In this document: in pieces, positions 43,732 to 53,917 of the stretch
How positions within the stretch are numbered: the first letter of the stretch is position 1
Layout of the letters: every line of letters begins with the position of its first letter
Assembly (NCBI GenBank): GCA_025210795.1
Contig: JAOAQZ010000021.1
Coordinates: forward strand, 1-64,000
Length of the DNA: 64,000 nucleotides
Source of the DNA: Cohaesibacter sp.
GTDB lineage: Bacteria > Pseudomonadota > Alphaproteobacteria > Rhizobiales > Cohaesibacteraceae
Direction: 5' to 3'
Made by a program: the position numbers and the translations under genes
Notes under the pieces: generated by a model
Seen by the model: the letters and a program-made list of their open reading frames with translations, nothing else
Told to the model about the DNA's origin: nothing
Databases searched by the model: none

Positions 43732-43752
43732 ATTCTCTAAACTTGAAGCATC

Positions 43753-46080
43753 TTAGAATTGAGATGCAGCACCAAACCGGAAGGCCTGGGTTTTATCATT
43801 TTTGTCTTTTGACAAGGCATAGGCATAGTCAGCACGAAGCAGACCAAATGGGCTGTTCCAGACAACACCGGCACCAACAGAAGAGCGAACCTTCTTGGAA
43901 TTATGGAAAGTACCTTTAACAGCATCTGAGCCAAAGAGCGTACCAGCATCAGCAAAGACAGCACCGCGGAAACCAAGCTCATCCAGACCAGGGATCGGGA
44001 ACTGAACTTCTGCAGTTGCATTCAGGTAGGTCTTACCACCCAAAGCATCGCCAGATGACTTATCCCGAGGACCATAGCCACCAGGTTCAAAGCCGCGAAC
44101 AGTCTCGCCACCCTTGGTAAAGGCATCCAGAAGGCGCACATCATCGCCGCCATAACCCTGAATGTGGCCACCGGCAACTTTAAAGATACCAATAAGACCC
44201 CAAGCTGGATACAACTCGCGATAGTAACGGGCATCAACAGTTGAGAGAATGAATTTCACATTCCCGCCTACACCAGCAAATTCCTGACCAAACCGCACAA
44301 AGACACCATCATGAGGGTCTGACATATTGTCGATGGTGTTATAAACCAAACTATAGCCAAGTGCAGACTTAATGGTCTTGCCTTCATCAACAGCCTGTTT
44401 AATGGACTGAGACGCGTTAGCACTGTTGTAATGCTCGTAATTCGAAAGCTTCTTCTGCTCGACTGTGTAATAAGGATTGAAAGACAGATCATTGGTGATC
44501 GGCAACCCAAAGCGGATTTTGCCACCCACGCTGTCAGAATCATATTCGCGGCTGGAGTTGTTGTCTTTCAGACGATGCTGATAAACATCAAAGCCTGCAG
44601 AAATACGGCGACCAAGGAAGAATGGCTCAGTAAAGGACAGATCATAAGAACGCTTACTAGACCCTACGGCCCCGCCGATCTTGATATACTGACCACGACC
44701 CATAAAGTTACTCTCGGTCAAAGAAACATCACCGATAAAGCCATCAGTTGTGGAATAACCACCACCAACAGAGATAGAGCCGGTGCCTTTTTCTTCAACA
44801 TCAACATTCAGAACAACACGGTCAGCCGAAGAGCCTGGCTGTGTGGTGATGTTAACAGACTTAAAGAAACCAAGAGCATTCAGGCGACGTTTGGCGCGGT
44901 CAAGCAAAACCCGGTTAAAGGCATCGCCCTCCGCCATATCAAACTCACGACGAATAACATAATCACGTGTCCGCTCGTTACCGCGAATGTTAATCCGCTC
45001 AACATAAGCACGGGCACCTTCATCGACCTGGAACACCAGATTGATGGTTTTATTTTCGTAATCACGATCACCGCGAGGTGTTACACGTGCAAAAGCATAG
45101 CCGGACTTGGAAATCTCAATAGTAATGTCTTCAAGACTTTTCTCGACTTCTTCAGCGCTATAAACATCCCCACTATCAAGACGAACCAGACGGCGCAGCT
45201 GCTCAGCATCCACATCAGGAACCGCGCTATCGACCTCTACATCACCAATACGATATTGCTCACCTTCATCGACAGTGATGGTCACGAAGAAAACATTACG
45301 CTCACGATCAAGATCAGCAACTGCGGAAACAACGCGGAAATCAGCATACCCTTCATTCAGGTAGAATTTACGCAGACGCTCTTCGTCAGCAGCCAGACGA
45401 TCTGAATCATAAACATCTTTTGAAGAGAAAAAGCTCAACCAGCCAGTTTCTTTGGTGGTCATAACCTTGCGCAACCGGCTGTCGCTGAATCGCTGGTTAC
45501 CAATGATAGAAATACGGGAAACAGCAGTCTTTGCCCCTTCCTGAATTTCAAAAACCAGATCAGCGCGATTACGACCAAGATCAATGATCTTCGGCTCAAC
45601 ACTAGCACCAAAACGACCAGAACGACGATAGGCTTCCAGGATACGCTGAGTATCTGTCTGAATACGGCTTTCAGACAGAATGCCACGGCTCTTTGAGGTA
45701 ACAATCGTTGAAAGCATATCATCTTTCAAACGGCTATTGCCTTCAAAAGCAATGCGGTTGATCACAGCATTTTCAACCACGTCAACGACGAGACTGGAAC
45801 CAGACCGTTTGATTGAAACATCCTTGAACAGACCGGTTTGATAAAGGGCCTTGAGAGATTCATCAATCGCATAGGCTGATGCACGCTGCCCCGGCTTCAC
45901 AGCCAGATAAGACTGAATGGTATCTGTTGCAACGCGCTCATTACCACGAACCACAATACGGTTCACAGTTTGAGCAAAGGCAGGATTGGCAGCGAGTAGA
46001 TCGACAGGTGCCAGCGGCATAACCGCAGTCATCACTGTTGCAACGGCCGCTCCCCAAGCGATGGTTTTCAATTTTTTCAT
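43753..46080 (-). CDS. bamA: Outer membrane protein assembly factor BamA
   Basis: The 775-residue protein inserts beta-barrel proteins into the outer membrane. A signal peptide (cleavage after AFA, about residue 37) is followed by about five POTRA domains (to about residue 420; VNRIVVRGNERVATDTIQSY begins the first). A 16-strand barrel follows and ends in a C-terminal phenylalanine (ASQF). The barrel-lid motif is VRGFEPGGYGPRD. ATG 46080 is preferred over an in-frame GTG at 46092. It lies downstream of rseP, in the order found throughout alphaproteobacteria. Confidence 0.96.
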   Translation of the reverse strand: MKKLKTIAWGAAVATVMTAVMPLAPVDLLAANPAFAQTVNRIVVRGNERVATDTIQSYLAVKPGQRASAYAIDESLKALYQTGLFKDVSIKRSGSSLVVDVVENAVINRIAFEGNSRLKDDMLSTIVTSKSRGILSESRIQTDTQRILEAYRRSGRFGASVEPKIIDLGRNRADLVFEIQEGAKTAVSRISIIGNQRFSDSRLRKVMTTKETGWLSFFSSKDVYDSDRLAADEERLRKFYLNEGYADFRVVSAVADLDRERNVFFVTITVDEGEQYRIGDVEVDSAVPDVDAEQLRRLVRLDSGDVYSAEEVEKSLEDITIEISKSGYAFARVTPRGDRDYENKTINLVFQVDEGARAYVERINIRGNERTRDYVIRREFDMAEGDAFNRVLLDRAKRRLNALGFFKSVNITTQPGSSADRVVLNVDVEEKGTGSISVGGGYSTTDGFIGDVSLTESNFMGRGQYIKIGGAVGSSKRSYDLSFTEPFFLGRRISAGFDVYQHRLKDNNSSREYDSDSVGGKIRFGLPITNDLSFNPYYTVEQKKLSNYEHYNSANASQSIKQAVDEGKTIKSALGYSLVYNTIDNMSDPHDGVFVRFGQEFAGVGGNVKFILSTVDARYYRELYPAWGLIGIFKVAGGHIQGYGGDDVRLLDAFTKGGETVRGFEPGGYGPRDKSSGDALGGKTYLNATAEVQFPIPGLDELGFRGAVFADAGTLFGSDAVKGTFHNSKKVRSSVGAGVVWNSPFGLLRADYAYALSKDKNDKTQAFRFGAASQF

Positions 46081-46278
46081 CAGCCCAAACACTCTTTATC
46101 GTGGCATAAACTCGTTCAAGACGCAGGCGCCTTGCGAATATAGATTCTTTTTCTCTACAAGGGTTTTACCGTGAAAATAAAATGGTTCAACCCCTTATGG
46201 CATTTATCGGCAGGATTCGTCCAAATACGTTGCTCTTAAGTCACAACTTTCCCCAAATCCGCCAATCAGACTGCCCCT

Positions 46279-47427
46279 TTAGTCGCTAAAGAAGACATAG
46301 GATATATCGTTAAACGTCGCAAAGACCATTAACGACAGCACCAAAGCAAGTCCGATTTTAAAGCCAAATTCCTGACTCTTTTCAGAAAGGGGCTTACCAC
46401 GAACAGCCTCAATTGCAAAGAACATCAGATGTCCACCATCAAGCATCGGCACCGGAAACAGATTGATCAAACCGATACTGACAGAGAGCATCCCTGCAAG
46501 ATTGAGCAAGGCCGCCACGCCAAGCGTCGCCACCTGACCAGAGACCTGCGCCACCCGGATAGGACCGCCCAATTGATCCGCATCTTCCTTGCCAATAAAG
46601 ATCCGGCCAATATAGCCCAAGGTCCGCTCAATAATAAAATAGGTCTCCTGAACCCCGCCAACCAAAGCCTCGCCGACGCTATAATCAACACGCCGCGTCT
46701 CTCCGGCCTGAGCATGATGGCGAATGCCCAGCACACCGATTTTCTGTTTATTTCCAAAGCGATCCGTCATTTCTTGACGGCGCGGAGTGGTCAGCAAGGT
46801 CACAAGCTCCCCGCCCCGATCAACCACAATTTTCAAATCGCTTTCAGAGCTTAAGGCCACAACGCGCTGCACATCACCGAAGGCTTCAATCTCGGATCCG
46901 TCAATAGAGACCATGATATCGCCCACCTCAAAACCGGCAGCCTCAGCCGCACTTCCCGGCACAATACCGTCAACGCGCGCTGGCGTTACCGCTTTACCAA
47001 AGGCCAGCAGCAGACAGGCAAAAATCACGATAGAGAGGATAAAGTTGGCGATAGGACCAGCTGCAACAATAGCAGAGCGCGCCCATAAAGGTTTGGTATG
47101 AAGCGCCCCCTTGCTCTCTTCGGCGCTCATATGCGCAATAGCATCCTGATCGGGGACGCTGGCAGCATTTTCATCGCCAAGAAACTTGACATAGCCCCCC
47201 AGCGGAATAACGCTAAACTTCCAGCGTGTGCCATGTTTGTCATAAAAACCAAACAGTTCCGGGCCGAAGCCAACAGAGAAAGCCTTGATTGTTACCCCGC
47301 ACCAGCGGCCAACCAAAAAGTGCCCCAACTCATGGAAAAACACCACAATGGTCAACACAAACAAGGCCGGGATAAGATATCCCAAAAGACCGCCACCTGC
47401 TGAAAACAGGCCCTGAAGAAATTCCAT
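46279..47427 (-). CDS. rseP: Site-2 intramembrane protease RseP
   Basis: The 382-residue zinc protease cleaves membrane-bound anti-sigma factors and signal peptide remnants. The zinc motif HELGH (32-36, in VVFFHELGHFLVG) lies in the first membrane segment. One PDZ domain (about 125-200, ARVDGIVPGSAAEAAGFEVG) is followed by the second zinc-binding segment NLFPVPMLDGGH, with Asp as third ligand, and a last membrane helix. E. coli RseP has two tandem PDZ domains; only one is clear to me here. ATG 47427 gives the family N-terminus. It stands between dxr and bamA. Confidence 0.94.
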   Translation of the reverse strand: MEFLQGLFSAGGGLLGYLIPALFVLTIVVFFHELGHFLVGRWCGVTIKAFSVGFGPELFGFYDKHGTRWKFSVIPLGGYVKFLGDENAASVPDQDAIAHMSAEESKGALHTKPLWARSAIVAAGPIANFILSIVIFACLLLAFGKAVTPARVDGIVPGSAAEAAGFEVGDIMVSIDGSEIEAFGDVQRVVALSSESDLKIVVDRGGELVTLLTTPRRQEMTDRFGNKQKIGVLGIRHHAQAGETRRVDYSVGEALVGGVQETYFIIERTLGYIGRIFIGKEDADQLGGPIRVAQVSGQVATLGVAALLNLAGMLSVSIGLINLFPVPMLDGGHLMFFAIEAVRGKPLSEKSQEFGFKIGLALVLSLMVFATFNDISYVFFSD

Positions 47428-47571
47428 TCCCAAACTCCATAGCTTGGCGCACCCTAGCGCACAGTCCATAAAGAAGACTTAAACTGGGTGAAAATAAGGA
47501 AAAACAGAATCTTAGGGCCATATTTAGCGTCTTGGCCCCAAATTTCTGACAAATTTACTAGGCGCCCAGAC

Positions 47572-48747
47572 TCAAGATTTAAGCTCAAGAGCCAATTGGC
47601 GCGCTTTTTGATCAAGCTCCAACACCAAATCAAGCGAGGAAACCGGCAAGCCACCATCCCCGTCCATTTTCGTCATAACCGCCTCAACAAGGGATGCGAT
47701 ACCGCCAAAGGTGATCTCTCCTTCAAGAAAAGCCGCAACCGCAATCTCATTGGCAGCATTCATGATATTGGGCATATTGCCGCCAGCCTTCATGGCATCA
47801 AGCGCCAATTGAAGGCAGGGAAAGCGAACCGGATCCGGGGCCTCAAACGTCATCTGTCCCAAAGCAATAAGATCAAGCCGTTTGGTCTTGGCTGCAGCCC
47901 GCTCCGGCCATGCAAGACAATGAGCAATCGGCGTACGCATATCCGGCGCAGCCAAATGTGCCAGCACAGATCCGTCGCTATAACTCACCATGCCATGAAT
48001 GATCGACTGGGGATGCACGACGACCTTGAACTTATCCTGACGAACCGCGTAAAGATGATGAGCCTCGATCACCTCAAGGCCCTTATTCATCATCGAGGCA
48101 GAATCGATCGTGATCTTGGCCCCCATATCCCAATTGGGATGTTTGAGCGCCTGCTCAGCGGTTGCCTTTTCAATATCAGCCTGTGCCCAAGTGCGAAACG
48201 GTCCGCCCGATGCGGTGATTGTCACCTCATCAATCTCGTCGATATTGGCTTCGTCAAAAATCTGGAAGATGGCGTTATGCTCTGAATCCACGGGCAAAAT
48301 CCGCAAATCCTGCCGCCGTGCTTCGGCCATCACCAAGTCACCGGCACAAACCAGCGTTTCCTTGTTGGCAAGGGCAAGCTGGTTGCCAGCCTTAAGCGCC
48401 GCCATAGTCGGCTTGATACCAGCAGCACCGACAATCGCCCCAATCACGATATCTGCTGGCAAGGTGGCGGCATGCTCAAGGCCGATCTCCCCTGCCCCAA
48501 CCTCAATGCCTGTGCCAGACAATAGCTCTTTTAGGCGTCCATAGCTCGCTTCATCAGCAACCGCTGCATAGTCAGCTTTGCTAAGGCGAGCAGCTTCTGC
48601 CAACTTGTCTACATTGCGATGGGCCGTAAGCGCTCTAATCTGGTAACGCTCAGGGTCTGAACAAACAATATCAAGACTGGATTCACCAACAGATCCCGTC
48701 GCCCCCAAAATAGAAATCATCTTGGGTTCAGAAGATTGCAGACTCAT
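47572..48747 (-). CDS. dxr: 1-deoxy-D-xylulose 5-phosphate reductoisomerase
   Basis: The 391-residue enzyme makes methylerythritol phosphate, the first committed step of the MEP isoprenoid pathway. The NADPH site is SILGATGSVGESSLDI (12-27). The metal and substrate residues lie in LALANKETLVCAG, PVDSEHNAIFQ and MGAKITIDSASMMNKGLE, followed by the flexible loop HPQSIIHGMV. It sits between cdsA and rseP, so isoprenoid precursor, UppS and phospholipid precursor enzymes are encoded together. Confidence 0.97.
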   Translation of the reverse strand: MSLQSSEPKMISILGATGSVGESSLDIVCSDPERYQIRALTAHRNVDKLAEAARLSKADYAAVADEASYGRLKELLSGTGIEVGAGEIGLEHAATLPADIVIGAIVGAAGIKPTMAALKAGNQLALANKETLVCAGDLVMAEARRQDLRILPVDSEHNAIFQIFDEANIDEIDEVTITASGGPFRTWAQADIEKATAEQALKHPNWDMGAKITIDSASMMNKGLEVIEAHHLYAVRQDKFKVVVHPQSIIHGMVSYSDGSVLAHLAAPDMRTPIAHCLAWPERAAAKTKRLDLIALGQMTFEAPDPVRFPCLQLALDAMKAGGNMPNIMNAANEIAVAAFLEGEITFGGIASLVEAVMTKMDGDGGLPVSSLDLVLELDQKARQLALELKS

Positions 48748-48782
48748 AAAAAGACAGTCCTTCTATCACGCAGCTGGGGCGC

Positions 48783-49664
48783 TTACCAAACCAAAAACCC
48801 GGTTGCCAAAGCATCAAGATCACCAAAGAGCGCACCAAACCCAGCGGCAAAAACCACGGCAACGAGCAGCCCATCCACCCGATCCATCACGCCACCATGA
48901 CCGGGAATAAGATTGCTTGAATCCTTGATGTCAAACATTCGCTTCATGTGGGATTCGCCCAGATCCCCCAATTGCGACAGCACAGAAAGAATAGCCAGAA
49001 GGATGGTCAGCTTGAAACTAACGCCAATGCCGAACAGATCGGCGACCCAAAGCGCCAGGCTGGTCCCAACAAGCAAACCACCAACAGAACCCGACCATGT
49101 TTTCTTAGGCGACACGCGGGGCCACAATTTCGGCCCGCCAATCAGGCGACCACAGAAATAGGCAGCAACATCGGTGCCCCAAACAAGGGCAAAGAGAATA
49201 ACAATGGCCGCAATGCCATATTGCTCATCCAGCCGCAGCCCGATAATGGCAAGCCCGAACAAAGCTGCATAGAGAATGCCCCATGCGCTCCAGCGAGCGG
49301 CAGAATAGGAACAGCGCGCCACCCAGAGAAAAACAGCCCCGACAAGGGCGATAATGATGGCCGCTTGCCACGCCCCGAACCAGAAGGCCACAAGACAGGC
49401 AATAATAACCCCGTAGCCGATCATTGCTACCAAGCCAAAGGGTGTCTCCCCCACCATCTGGACCCATTCGTAATAGACGAGAAGGGAGACCAGAGAGAAG
49501 AAAAGCGCAAAGGCCACACCACCAAGATAAGTGACAGTGCAGGCCACAACAGCCAGTACAATCGCTGAAAGAACCCGCGGAATAAGATCGGACCAGAGTT
49601 TTCGCTGGCGAGGAGGTTTATCTCCTATCGGCATTTTATCTTGGCGTGGTTCTTCTGGTGCCAT
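48783..49664 (-). CDS. cdsA: Phosphatidate cytidylyltransferase
   Basis: The 293-residue inner-membrane enzyme makes CDP-diacylglycerol, the precursor of all phospholipids. About seven to eight membrane segments are visible. The family signature near the C-terminus, KDSSNLIPGHGGVMDRVD, is complete, and VSPKKTWSGSVGG is the other conserved stretch. ATG 49664 overlaps the uppS stop (TGATG) and follows AGGAG with good spacing, so uppS and cdsA are translationally coupled. Confidence 0.95.
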   Translation of the reverse strand: MAPEEPRQDKMPIGDKPPRQRKLWSDLIPRVLSAIVLAVVACTVTYLGGVAFALFFSLVSLLVYYEWVQMVGETPFGLVAMIGYGVIIACLVAFWFGAWQAAIIIALVGAVFLWVARCSYSAARWSAWGILYAALFGLAIIGLRLDEQYGIAAIVILFALVWGTDVAAYFCGRLIGGPKLWPRVSPKKTWSGSVGGLLVGTSLALWVADLFGIGVSFKLTILLAILSVLSQLGDLGESHMKRMFDIKDSSNLIPGHGGVMDRVDGLLVAVVFAAGFGALFGDLDALATGFLVW

Positions 49665-50440
49665 CACTGGGCTCCTGACACGGCACTCTGGGGTGCAATT
49701 CCGCCATAGCGACGATCACGCCGGGCGAACTCAACCAAAGCATCCTCAAGATCTGCACGGCCAAAATCCGGCCAATAGCAATCAACGAAGATAAATTCGG
49801 CATAGGCCGCCTGCCACAGAAGGAAATTGCTAAGGCGCTGCTCGCCGGATGTGCGCAGGATAACATCAGGATCAGGAATATTGCGCGAATACAAGACCTG
49901 AGAGATAGTCTCTTCACTAATCTGATCGATATCAATCTTGCCGTCACAGGCCTGTTGAGCCAGCCGCTGAACCGCTTGGGCAATTTCCTGACGCGCGCCA
50001 TAATTAAAGGCAATGACCAGCTTCAGGCCTGTATTGTCTTTTGTCTTGGCTTCGGCTTCGTCCAGCAAGGCAGAGATATCGGCGCTCAGATCATCGCGGC
50101 GACCAATCACCAGCACGCGCACATTTTGCTTATGCAGCGTTGCAAGATCTTTGCGAATAAACAGCTTGAGCAAGCCCATCAAATCGCGCACTTCGCTTTC
50201 AGGACGCGACCAATTCTCGGAGCTGAAACTGAACAGGGTCAGATATTCAATCCCCAAATCAGCGGCATTGCGCACAATCTCGCGGACAGCAACAACACCT
50301 TGCCGGTGACCATGGGTCCGGGTCAAACCACGCGCTTTCGCCCAGCGGCCATTTCCATCCATGATTACAGCCAAATGGCGCGGAATAGCCATTTGTTTCT
50401 CCAAAGATGGAATATCAGCAATGCTTGTCTGACCGCTCAT
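49664..50440 (-). CDS. uppS: Isoprenyl (undecaprenyl) diphosphate synthase
   Basis: The 258-residue cis-prenyltransferase makes the C55 lipid carrier for cell-wall synthesis. LAVIMDGNGRWAKARG contains the metal-binding Asp28, and YLTLFSFSSENWSRP and the C-terminal ILRTSGEQRLSNFLLWQ are diagnostic. ATG 50440 gives a 27-residue lead before the catalytic Asp; ATG 50392 (MAIPRHLAV) has a better placed GGAG and could be the real start, giving 242 residues. Downstream it is coupled to cdsA. Confidence 0.95.
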   Translation of the reverse strand: MSGQTSIADIPSLEKQMAIPRHLAVIMDGNGRWAKARGLTRTHGHRQGVVAVREIVRNAADLGIEYLTLFSFSSENWSRPESEVRDLMGLLKLFIRKDLATLHKQNVRVLVIGRRDDLSADISALLDEAEAKTKDNTGLKLVIAFNYGARQEIAQAVQRLAQQACDGKIDIDQISEETISQVLYSRNIPDPDVILRTSGEQRLSNFLLWQAAYAEFIFVDCYWPDFGRADLEDALVEFARRDRRYGGIAPQSAVSGAQ

Positions 50441-50536
50441 AGCGCTAATTCGTCTCCCCCGGCCTTCAAGTCAAGGCCCTTTAGTCACAGGCAAAGGGGG
50501 CATAGCATAAGATGCAGCCCCACTCATACATCATGC

Positions 50537-51097
50537 CTAGACCTGCATGATGTCCTGCTCTTTAACAGCCAGCATTGCATCAATCTCTTTGACGGCCTTG
50601 TCTGTCAGCTGCTGGATCTCGTCATGATAGAGATGCACTTCATCTTCACTCATGCCGTCTTTTTCAGCTTTTTTGCACATATCCATGCCATCACGGCGAA
50701 CATGGCGAACGGCAATCTTGGCGCTTTCAGCATAGCCGTGGGCAACCTTGACCATTTCCTGACGGCGTTCCTGGTTCATTTCAGGAATAGGCAGGCGGAT
50801 CAACTGGCCGTCAATCACCGGATTGATACCAAGATTGGATTCGCGGATTGCCTTCTCAACAGCACCGACCATGCCCTTGTCCCATACCTGAATGGATAGC
50901 ATACGCGGCTCTGGCACAGAAACAGTACCAACCTGATTAAGGGGTGTCGGCTGGCCATAGGCAACAACGGTAATCGGCTCCACCAGATTGATTGACGCAC
51001 GCCCTGTTCTCAAACCGGACAATTCGGTTTTCAGAACGGAGATAGCTCCATTCATGCGGCGCTCAAGATCATCAAGGTCCAATTCTTCGGCAGACAT
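50537..51097 (-). CDS. frr: Ribosome recycling factor
   Basis: The 186-residue protein separates ribosomal subunits after termination, with [17 protein letters not shown] and [19 protein letters not shown] lie in the head region, and the second long helix includes [15 protein letters not shown] and the acidic [18 protein letters not shown]. It follows pyrH by 55 bp in the conserved rpsB-tsf-pyrH-frr order. Confidence 0.97.
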   Translation of the reverse strand: MSAEELDLDDLERRMNGAISVLKTELSGLRTGRASINLVEPITVVAYGQPTPLNQVGTVSVPEPRMLSIQVWDKGMVGAVEKAIRESNLGINPVIDGQLIRLPIPEMNQERRQEMVKVAHGYAESAKIAVRHVRRDGMDMCKKAEKDGMSEDEVHLYHDEIQQLTDKAVKEIDAMLAVKEQDIMQV

Positions 51098-51152
51098 GGC
51101 AAAGCCTCATTGTTAACTTTTGTTTTTGCAACCGCGGCGGAGTGCGCGCTGG

Positions 51153-51869
51153 CTAGTTTGATACGATCGTTGCGCGGCCCTCACCTTTGAGAACGGCAAC
51201 CAAGGCATCAGATTCGTGAATTGAGAATACAATTATCGGAATATTGCCTTCTTGAGCAAGTGCAATTGCGGCCGCATCCATAACCTTCAGCCCTTTGGCT
51301 AGAACTTCCCCATGGGAAATTGTCTCAAAACGCGTCGCATTCGGATCCTTTTTGGGATCGGCAGAATAAACACCATCAACCTGGGTGCCCTTCAAAAGAG
51401 CATCACACCCCATCTCGGCCGCGCGCAGGGCAGCACCGGAATCGGTCGTAAAGTAAGGATTGCCGGTTCCGGCAGCAAAGAGCACAACCTTACCTGCAGC
51501 CAGATGCGCCTTGGCACCACGCTGGGTGAAAGTCTCGCAAATCTCGTCCATGGCAATCGCAGACATCGGCACCGCAGGCACATCCAAGGCTTCCAGCGCA
51601 TTGGTCATGGCAAGGCAATTCATGACGGTAGCGAGCATGCCCATATGATCGCCGCGCACCCGGTCACCGCCCTTGGCCGCAACAGAAACACCGCGGAAGA
51701 TATTCCCCCCGCCAATGACAACGCAAACCTCGGCCCCCAAATTTCTGGCATCGCGGATTTCACCCGCAACACGATTGACCACAGCTTGATCAATACCAAA
51801 CTCCTGATCCCCCATAAGGGCCTCACCAGAGACTTTTACCAGAACACGCTTATATTTCAGAGACGCCAT
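51153..51869 (-). CDS. pyrH: UMP kinase
   Basis: The 238-residue hexameric kinase phosphorylates UMP to UDP. KRVLVKVSGEALMG, VCVVIGGGNIFRG, DHMGMLATVMNCLAM and AAGTGNPYFTTDSGAALRA are family hallmarks. The gene is separated from tsf by about 197 bp that contain a hairpin, so it may have its own promoter, and is followed by frr. Confidence 0.97.
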   Translation of the reverse strand: MASLKYKRVLVKVSGEALMGDQEFGIDQAVVNRVAGEIRDARNLGAEVCVVIGGGNIFRGVSVAAKGGDRVRGDHMGMLATVMNCLAMTNALEALDVPAVPMSAIAMDEICETFTQRGAKAHLAAGKVVLFAAGTGNPYFTTDSGAALRAAEMGCDALLKGTQVDGVYSADPKKDPNATRFETISHGEVLAKGLKVMDAAAIALAQEGNIPIIVFSIHESDALVAVLKGEGRATIVSN

Positions 51870-51986
51870 TGCCTATACCTGCAATATCATGCCAGTCAAT
51901 ACACACCAATTGATTGAATTGCCGATCAATTAGACAGATTCGCACCAGCAATGAGTGAGACCAAAGAAGTTGCCCTTGCATACACG

Positions 51987-52018
51987 AAGGGCGCTGGTTC
52001 GTCATCCCCAGCGCCCTT
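51987..52018 (+). other. GC-rich hairpin between tsf and pyrH
   Basis: AAGGGCGCTGG (51987-51997) and CCAGCGCCCTT (52008-52018) form a perfect 11-bp stem. The T-rich tail (TGTTTTC) follows on the plus strand, opposite to the genes; on the minus strand there is no T-tract. It may still attenuate tsf read-through, or end an antisense transcript. Confidence 0.5.
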
Positions 52019-52066
52019 TGTTTTCTATCTTTTCAACCCAATCACCCTATTGGATTGGGGAGAAGA

Positions 52067-52990
52067 TTAAGCCTGACCGGAGGCAGCAGCAACTTCAGCT
52101 GCGAAATCTTCTTCTTTTTTCTCGATGCCTTCACCCAAAGCAAAGCGAGCAAAGCCAGCCAGCTTGATTGGTGCACCAACATCACCTTCAGCATTCTTGA
52201 TTGCCTGCTCAACGGTGTTTTCACCATCGATAACAAAAGTCTGCTTAACCAGAACAACTTCTTCGTAGAATTTGCGAAGACGGCCTTCAACCATTTTCTC
52301 AATGATATTGTCCGGCTTGCCAGAAGCACGAGCCTGCTCGGAGAAAACAGCTTTTTCGCGCTCAACAGCTGCCGGATCCAGCTCATCAGTTGTCGCAGCC
52401 AAAGGATTGGTTGCAGCAATATGCATAGCGATCTGCTTACCCAGAGCATCAAGCTTGGCAGCGTCACCTTCGGATTCCAGAGCAACCAGAACACCAAGAC
52501 GACCAAGACCAGGAGCGGTTGCGTTATGAACGTAAGACGCAACAGCGCCTTTTTCTACGCCTAGAACAACGCCGCGGCGCAGGTTCATGTTCTCGCCAAT
52601 GGTTGCAACAGAATCGGTGATCTTGTCGCCAACATTGCCGCCGGTTGGATAGTCAGCAGCCAGAATAGCTTCAACGTCAGAACCGGCAGAGATAACAACG
52701 CCAGCAACATTGCGAGCCAGTTCCTGGAACTGATCGTTACGGGAAACGAAGTCTGTTTCAGCATTCAGCTCGGCCATGGCAGCTTTGTTGCCTTCACCAG
52801 CGATTGCGATCAGACCTTCAGCAGCCACACGATCGGATTTCTTGGCTGCCTTGGACAGGCCCTTGGTGCGCAACCAATCGATTGCAGCTTCCATGTCGCC
52901 GTTATTTTCAGAAAGAGCTTTTTTGCAGTCCATCATGCCTGCGCCAGAAGTCTCACGCAGCTCTTTAACCATTGATGCTGTAATAGCCAT
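52067..52990 (-). CDS. tsf: Elongation factor Ts
   Basis: The 307-residue factor exchanges GDP for GTP on EF-Tu. The N-terminal domain carries [16 protein letters not shown], with the TDFV motif in the core ([13 protein letters not shown]). The rest of the core and the C-terminal module (KTFVID-like [15 protein letters not shown]) follow. The gene lies 107 bp after rpsB with a hairpin in the gap, the usual arrangement for uneven S2 and EF-Ts expression. Confidence 0.97.
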   Translation of the reverse strand: MAITASMVKELRETSGAGMMDCKKALSENNGDMEAAIDWLRTKGLSKAAKKSDRVAAEGLIAIAGEGNKAAMAELNAETDFVSRNDQFQELARNVAGVVISAGSDVEAILAADYPTGGNVGDKITDSVATIGENMNLRRGVVLGVEKGAVASYVHNATAPGLGRLGVLVALESEGDAAKLDALGKQIAMHIAATNPLAATTDELDPAAVEREKAVFSEQARASGKPDNIIEKMVEGRLRKFYEEVVLVKQTFVIDGENTVEQAIKNAEGDVGAPIKLAGFARFALGEGIEKKEEDFAAEVAAASGQA

Positions 52991-53023
52991 TGCAGCCCCA
53001 CATCCTTTGTTCAGATAAGCCAG

Positions 53024-53051
53024 AAACCGCCCAATAGAAATTGGGCGGTTT
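53024..53051 (-). other. rpsB-tsf intercistronic hairpin
   Basis: AAACCGCCCAA (53024-53034) and TTGGGCGGTTT (53041-53051) make a perfect 11-bp stem with a 6-base loop. Only three T residues follow on the minus strand, so it is more likely a partial terminator or RNA-stabilising hairpin than a full stop. Confidence 0.6.
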
Positions 53052-53097
53052 ATTCAATTTAGATCAGGGCATAAAGCCAATGCCCTGCTATAAAATC

Positions 53098-53889
53098 TTA
53101 TTCAGCAGAAGCAGCGGCTTCTTCGCCTTCTTCAGCTTCTTCCAAAGCAGGCTCAAGCAGGCCTTCTTCAGATTCGCCAAGATCAACACCCGCATCGCCT
53201 TCAGCGCGAGAGATACCGTCGATAGCAGCACCAACGATCAGATCACAGTACAGAGACAGAGCCCGAGACGCATCATCGTTGCCAGGAACCGGATAGTCGA
53301 TGCCATCAGGATCGCAGTTGGTATCAACAATCGCAGCCACAGGAATGTTCAGGCGGCGCGCTTCGTTAATCGCAATGGTTTCTTTGTTGGTATCGATGAC
53401 GAAGATCAGATCAGGCACACCGCCCATATCCTTGATACCGCCCAAAGCGCGCTCAAGCTTATCGCGCTCACGGGTAAGAGTCAGGCGCTCTTTCTTGGTG
53501 AAGCCCTGAGCTTCGTTACCGAGCAGCTCATCAAGCTTACGCAGACGCTGAATGGACTGGGTGATGGTTTTCCAGTTGGTCAGCATACCGCCGAGCCAGC
53601 GGGAGTTCACATAATACTGGGCACAAGCTTTAGCAGCTTCAGCAACAGGACCAGAAGCCTGACGCTTGGTGCCAACGATCAGAACACGACCGCCACGAGC
53701 AACAGTGTCAGAAACTGCTTTCAGAGCTTCGTTCATCAATGGAACGGTCTGGGACAGATCGATAACATGGATGTTGTTGCGAGCGCCGAAAATGTACTTG
53801 CCCATTTTCGGGTTCCAGCGGTGGGTCTGGTGACCAAAGTGCACACCAGCTTCAAGCAGAGCGCGCATGGATACTTCAGGAAGAGCCAT
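53098..53889 (-). CDS. rpsB: Ribosomal protein S2
   Basis: The 263-residue small-subunit protein starts [20 protein letters not shown] and contains [41 protein letters not shown] and [12 protein letters not shown]. The C-terminal 35 residues form an acidic, alanine-rich extension typical of alphaproteobacterial S2. AGGAAT precedes the ATG. A structured leader and a good promoter lie upstream, after the end of dnaE. Confidence 0.97.
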   Translation of the reverse strand: MALPEVSMRALLEAGVHFGHQTHRWNPKMGKYIFGARNNIHVIDLSQTVPLMNEALKAVSDTVARGGRVLIVGTKRQASGPVAEAAKACAQYYVNSRWLGGMLTNWKTITQSIQRLRKLDELLGNEAQGFTKKERLTLTRERDKLERALGGIKDMGGVPDLIFVIDTNKETIAINEARRLNIPVAAIVDTNCDPDGIDYPVPGNDDASRALSLYCDLIVGAAIDGISRAEGDAGVDLGESEEGLLEPALEEAEEGEEAAASAE

Positions 53890-53917
53890 TGTCTTATTCC
53901 TTTACCGGTTTAACCTC

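Noticed and set aside
44431..45405. A 324-codon plus-strand ORF opposite bamA
   Set aside because: The minus strand encodes an intact BamA over the whole stretch; no ribosome binding site or recognisable domain on the plus strand.
49955..50899. A 314-codon plus-strand ORF over uppS and frr
   Set aside because: It spans two conserved minus-strand genes and the gap between them, with no supporting signal.
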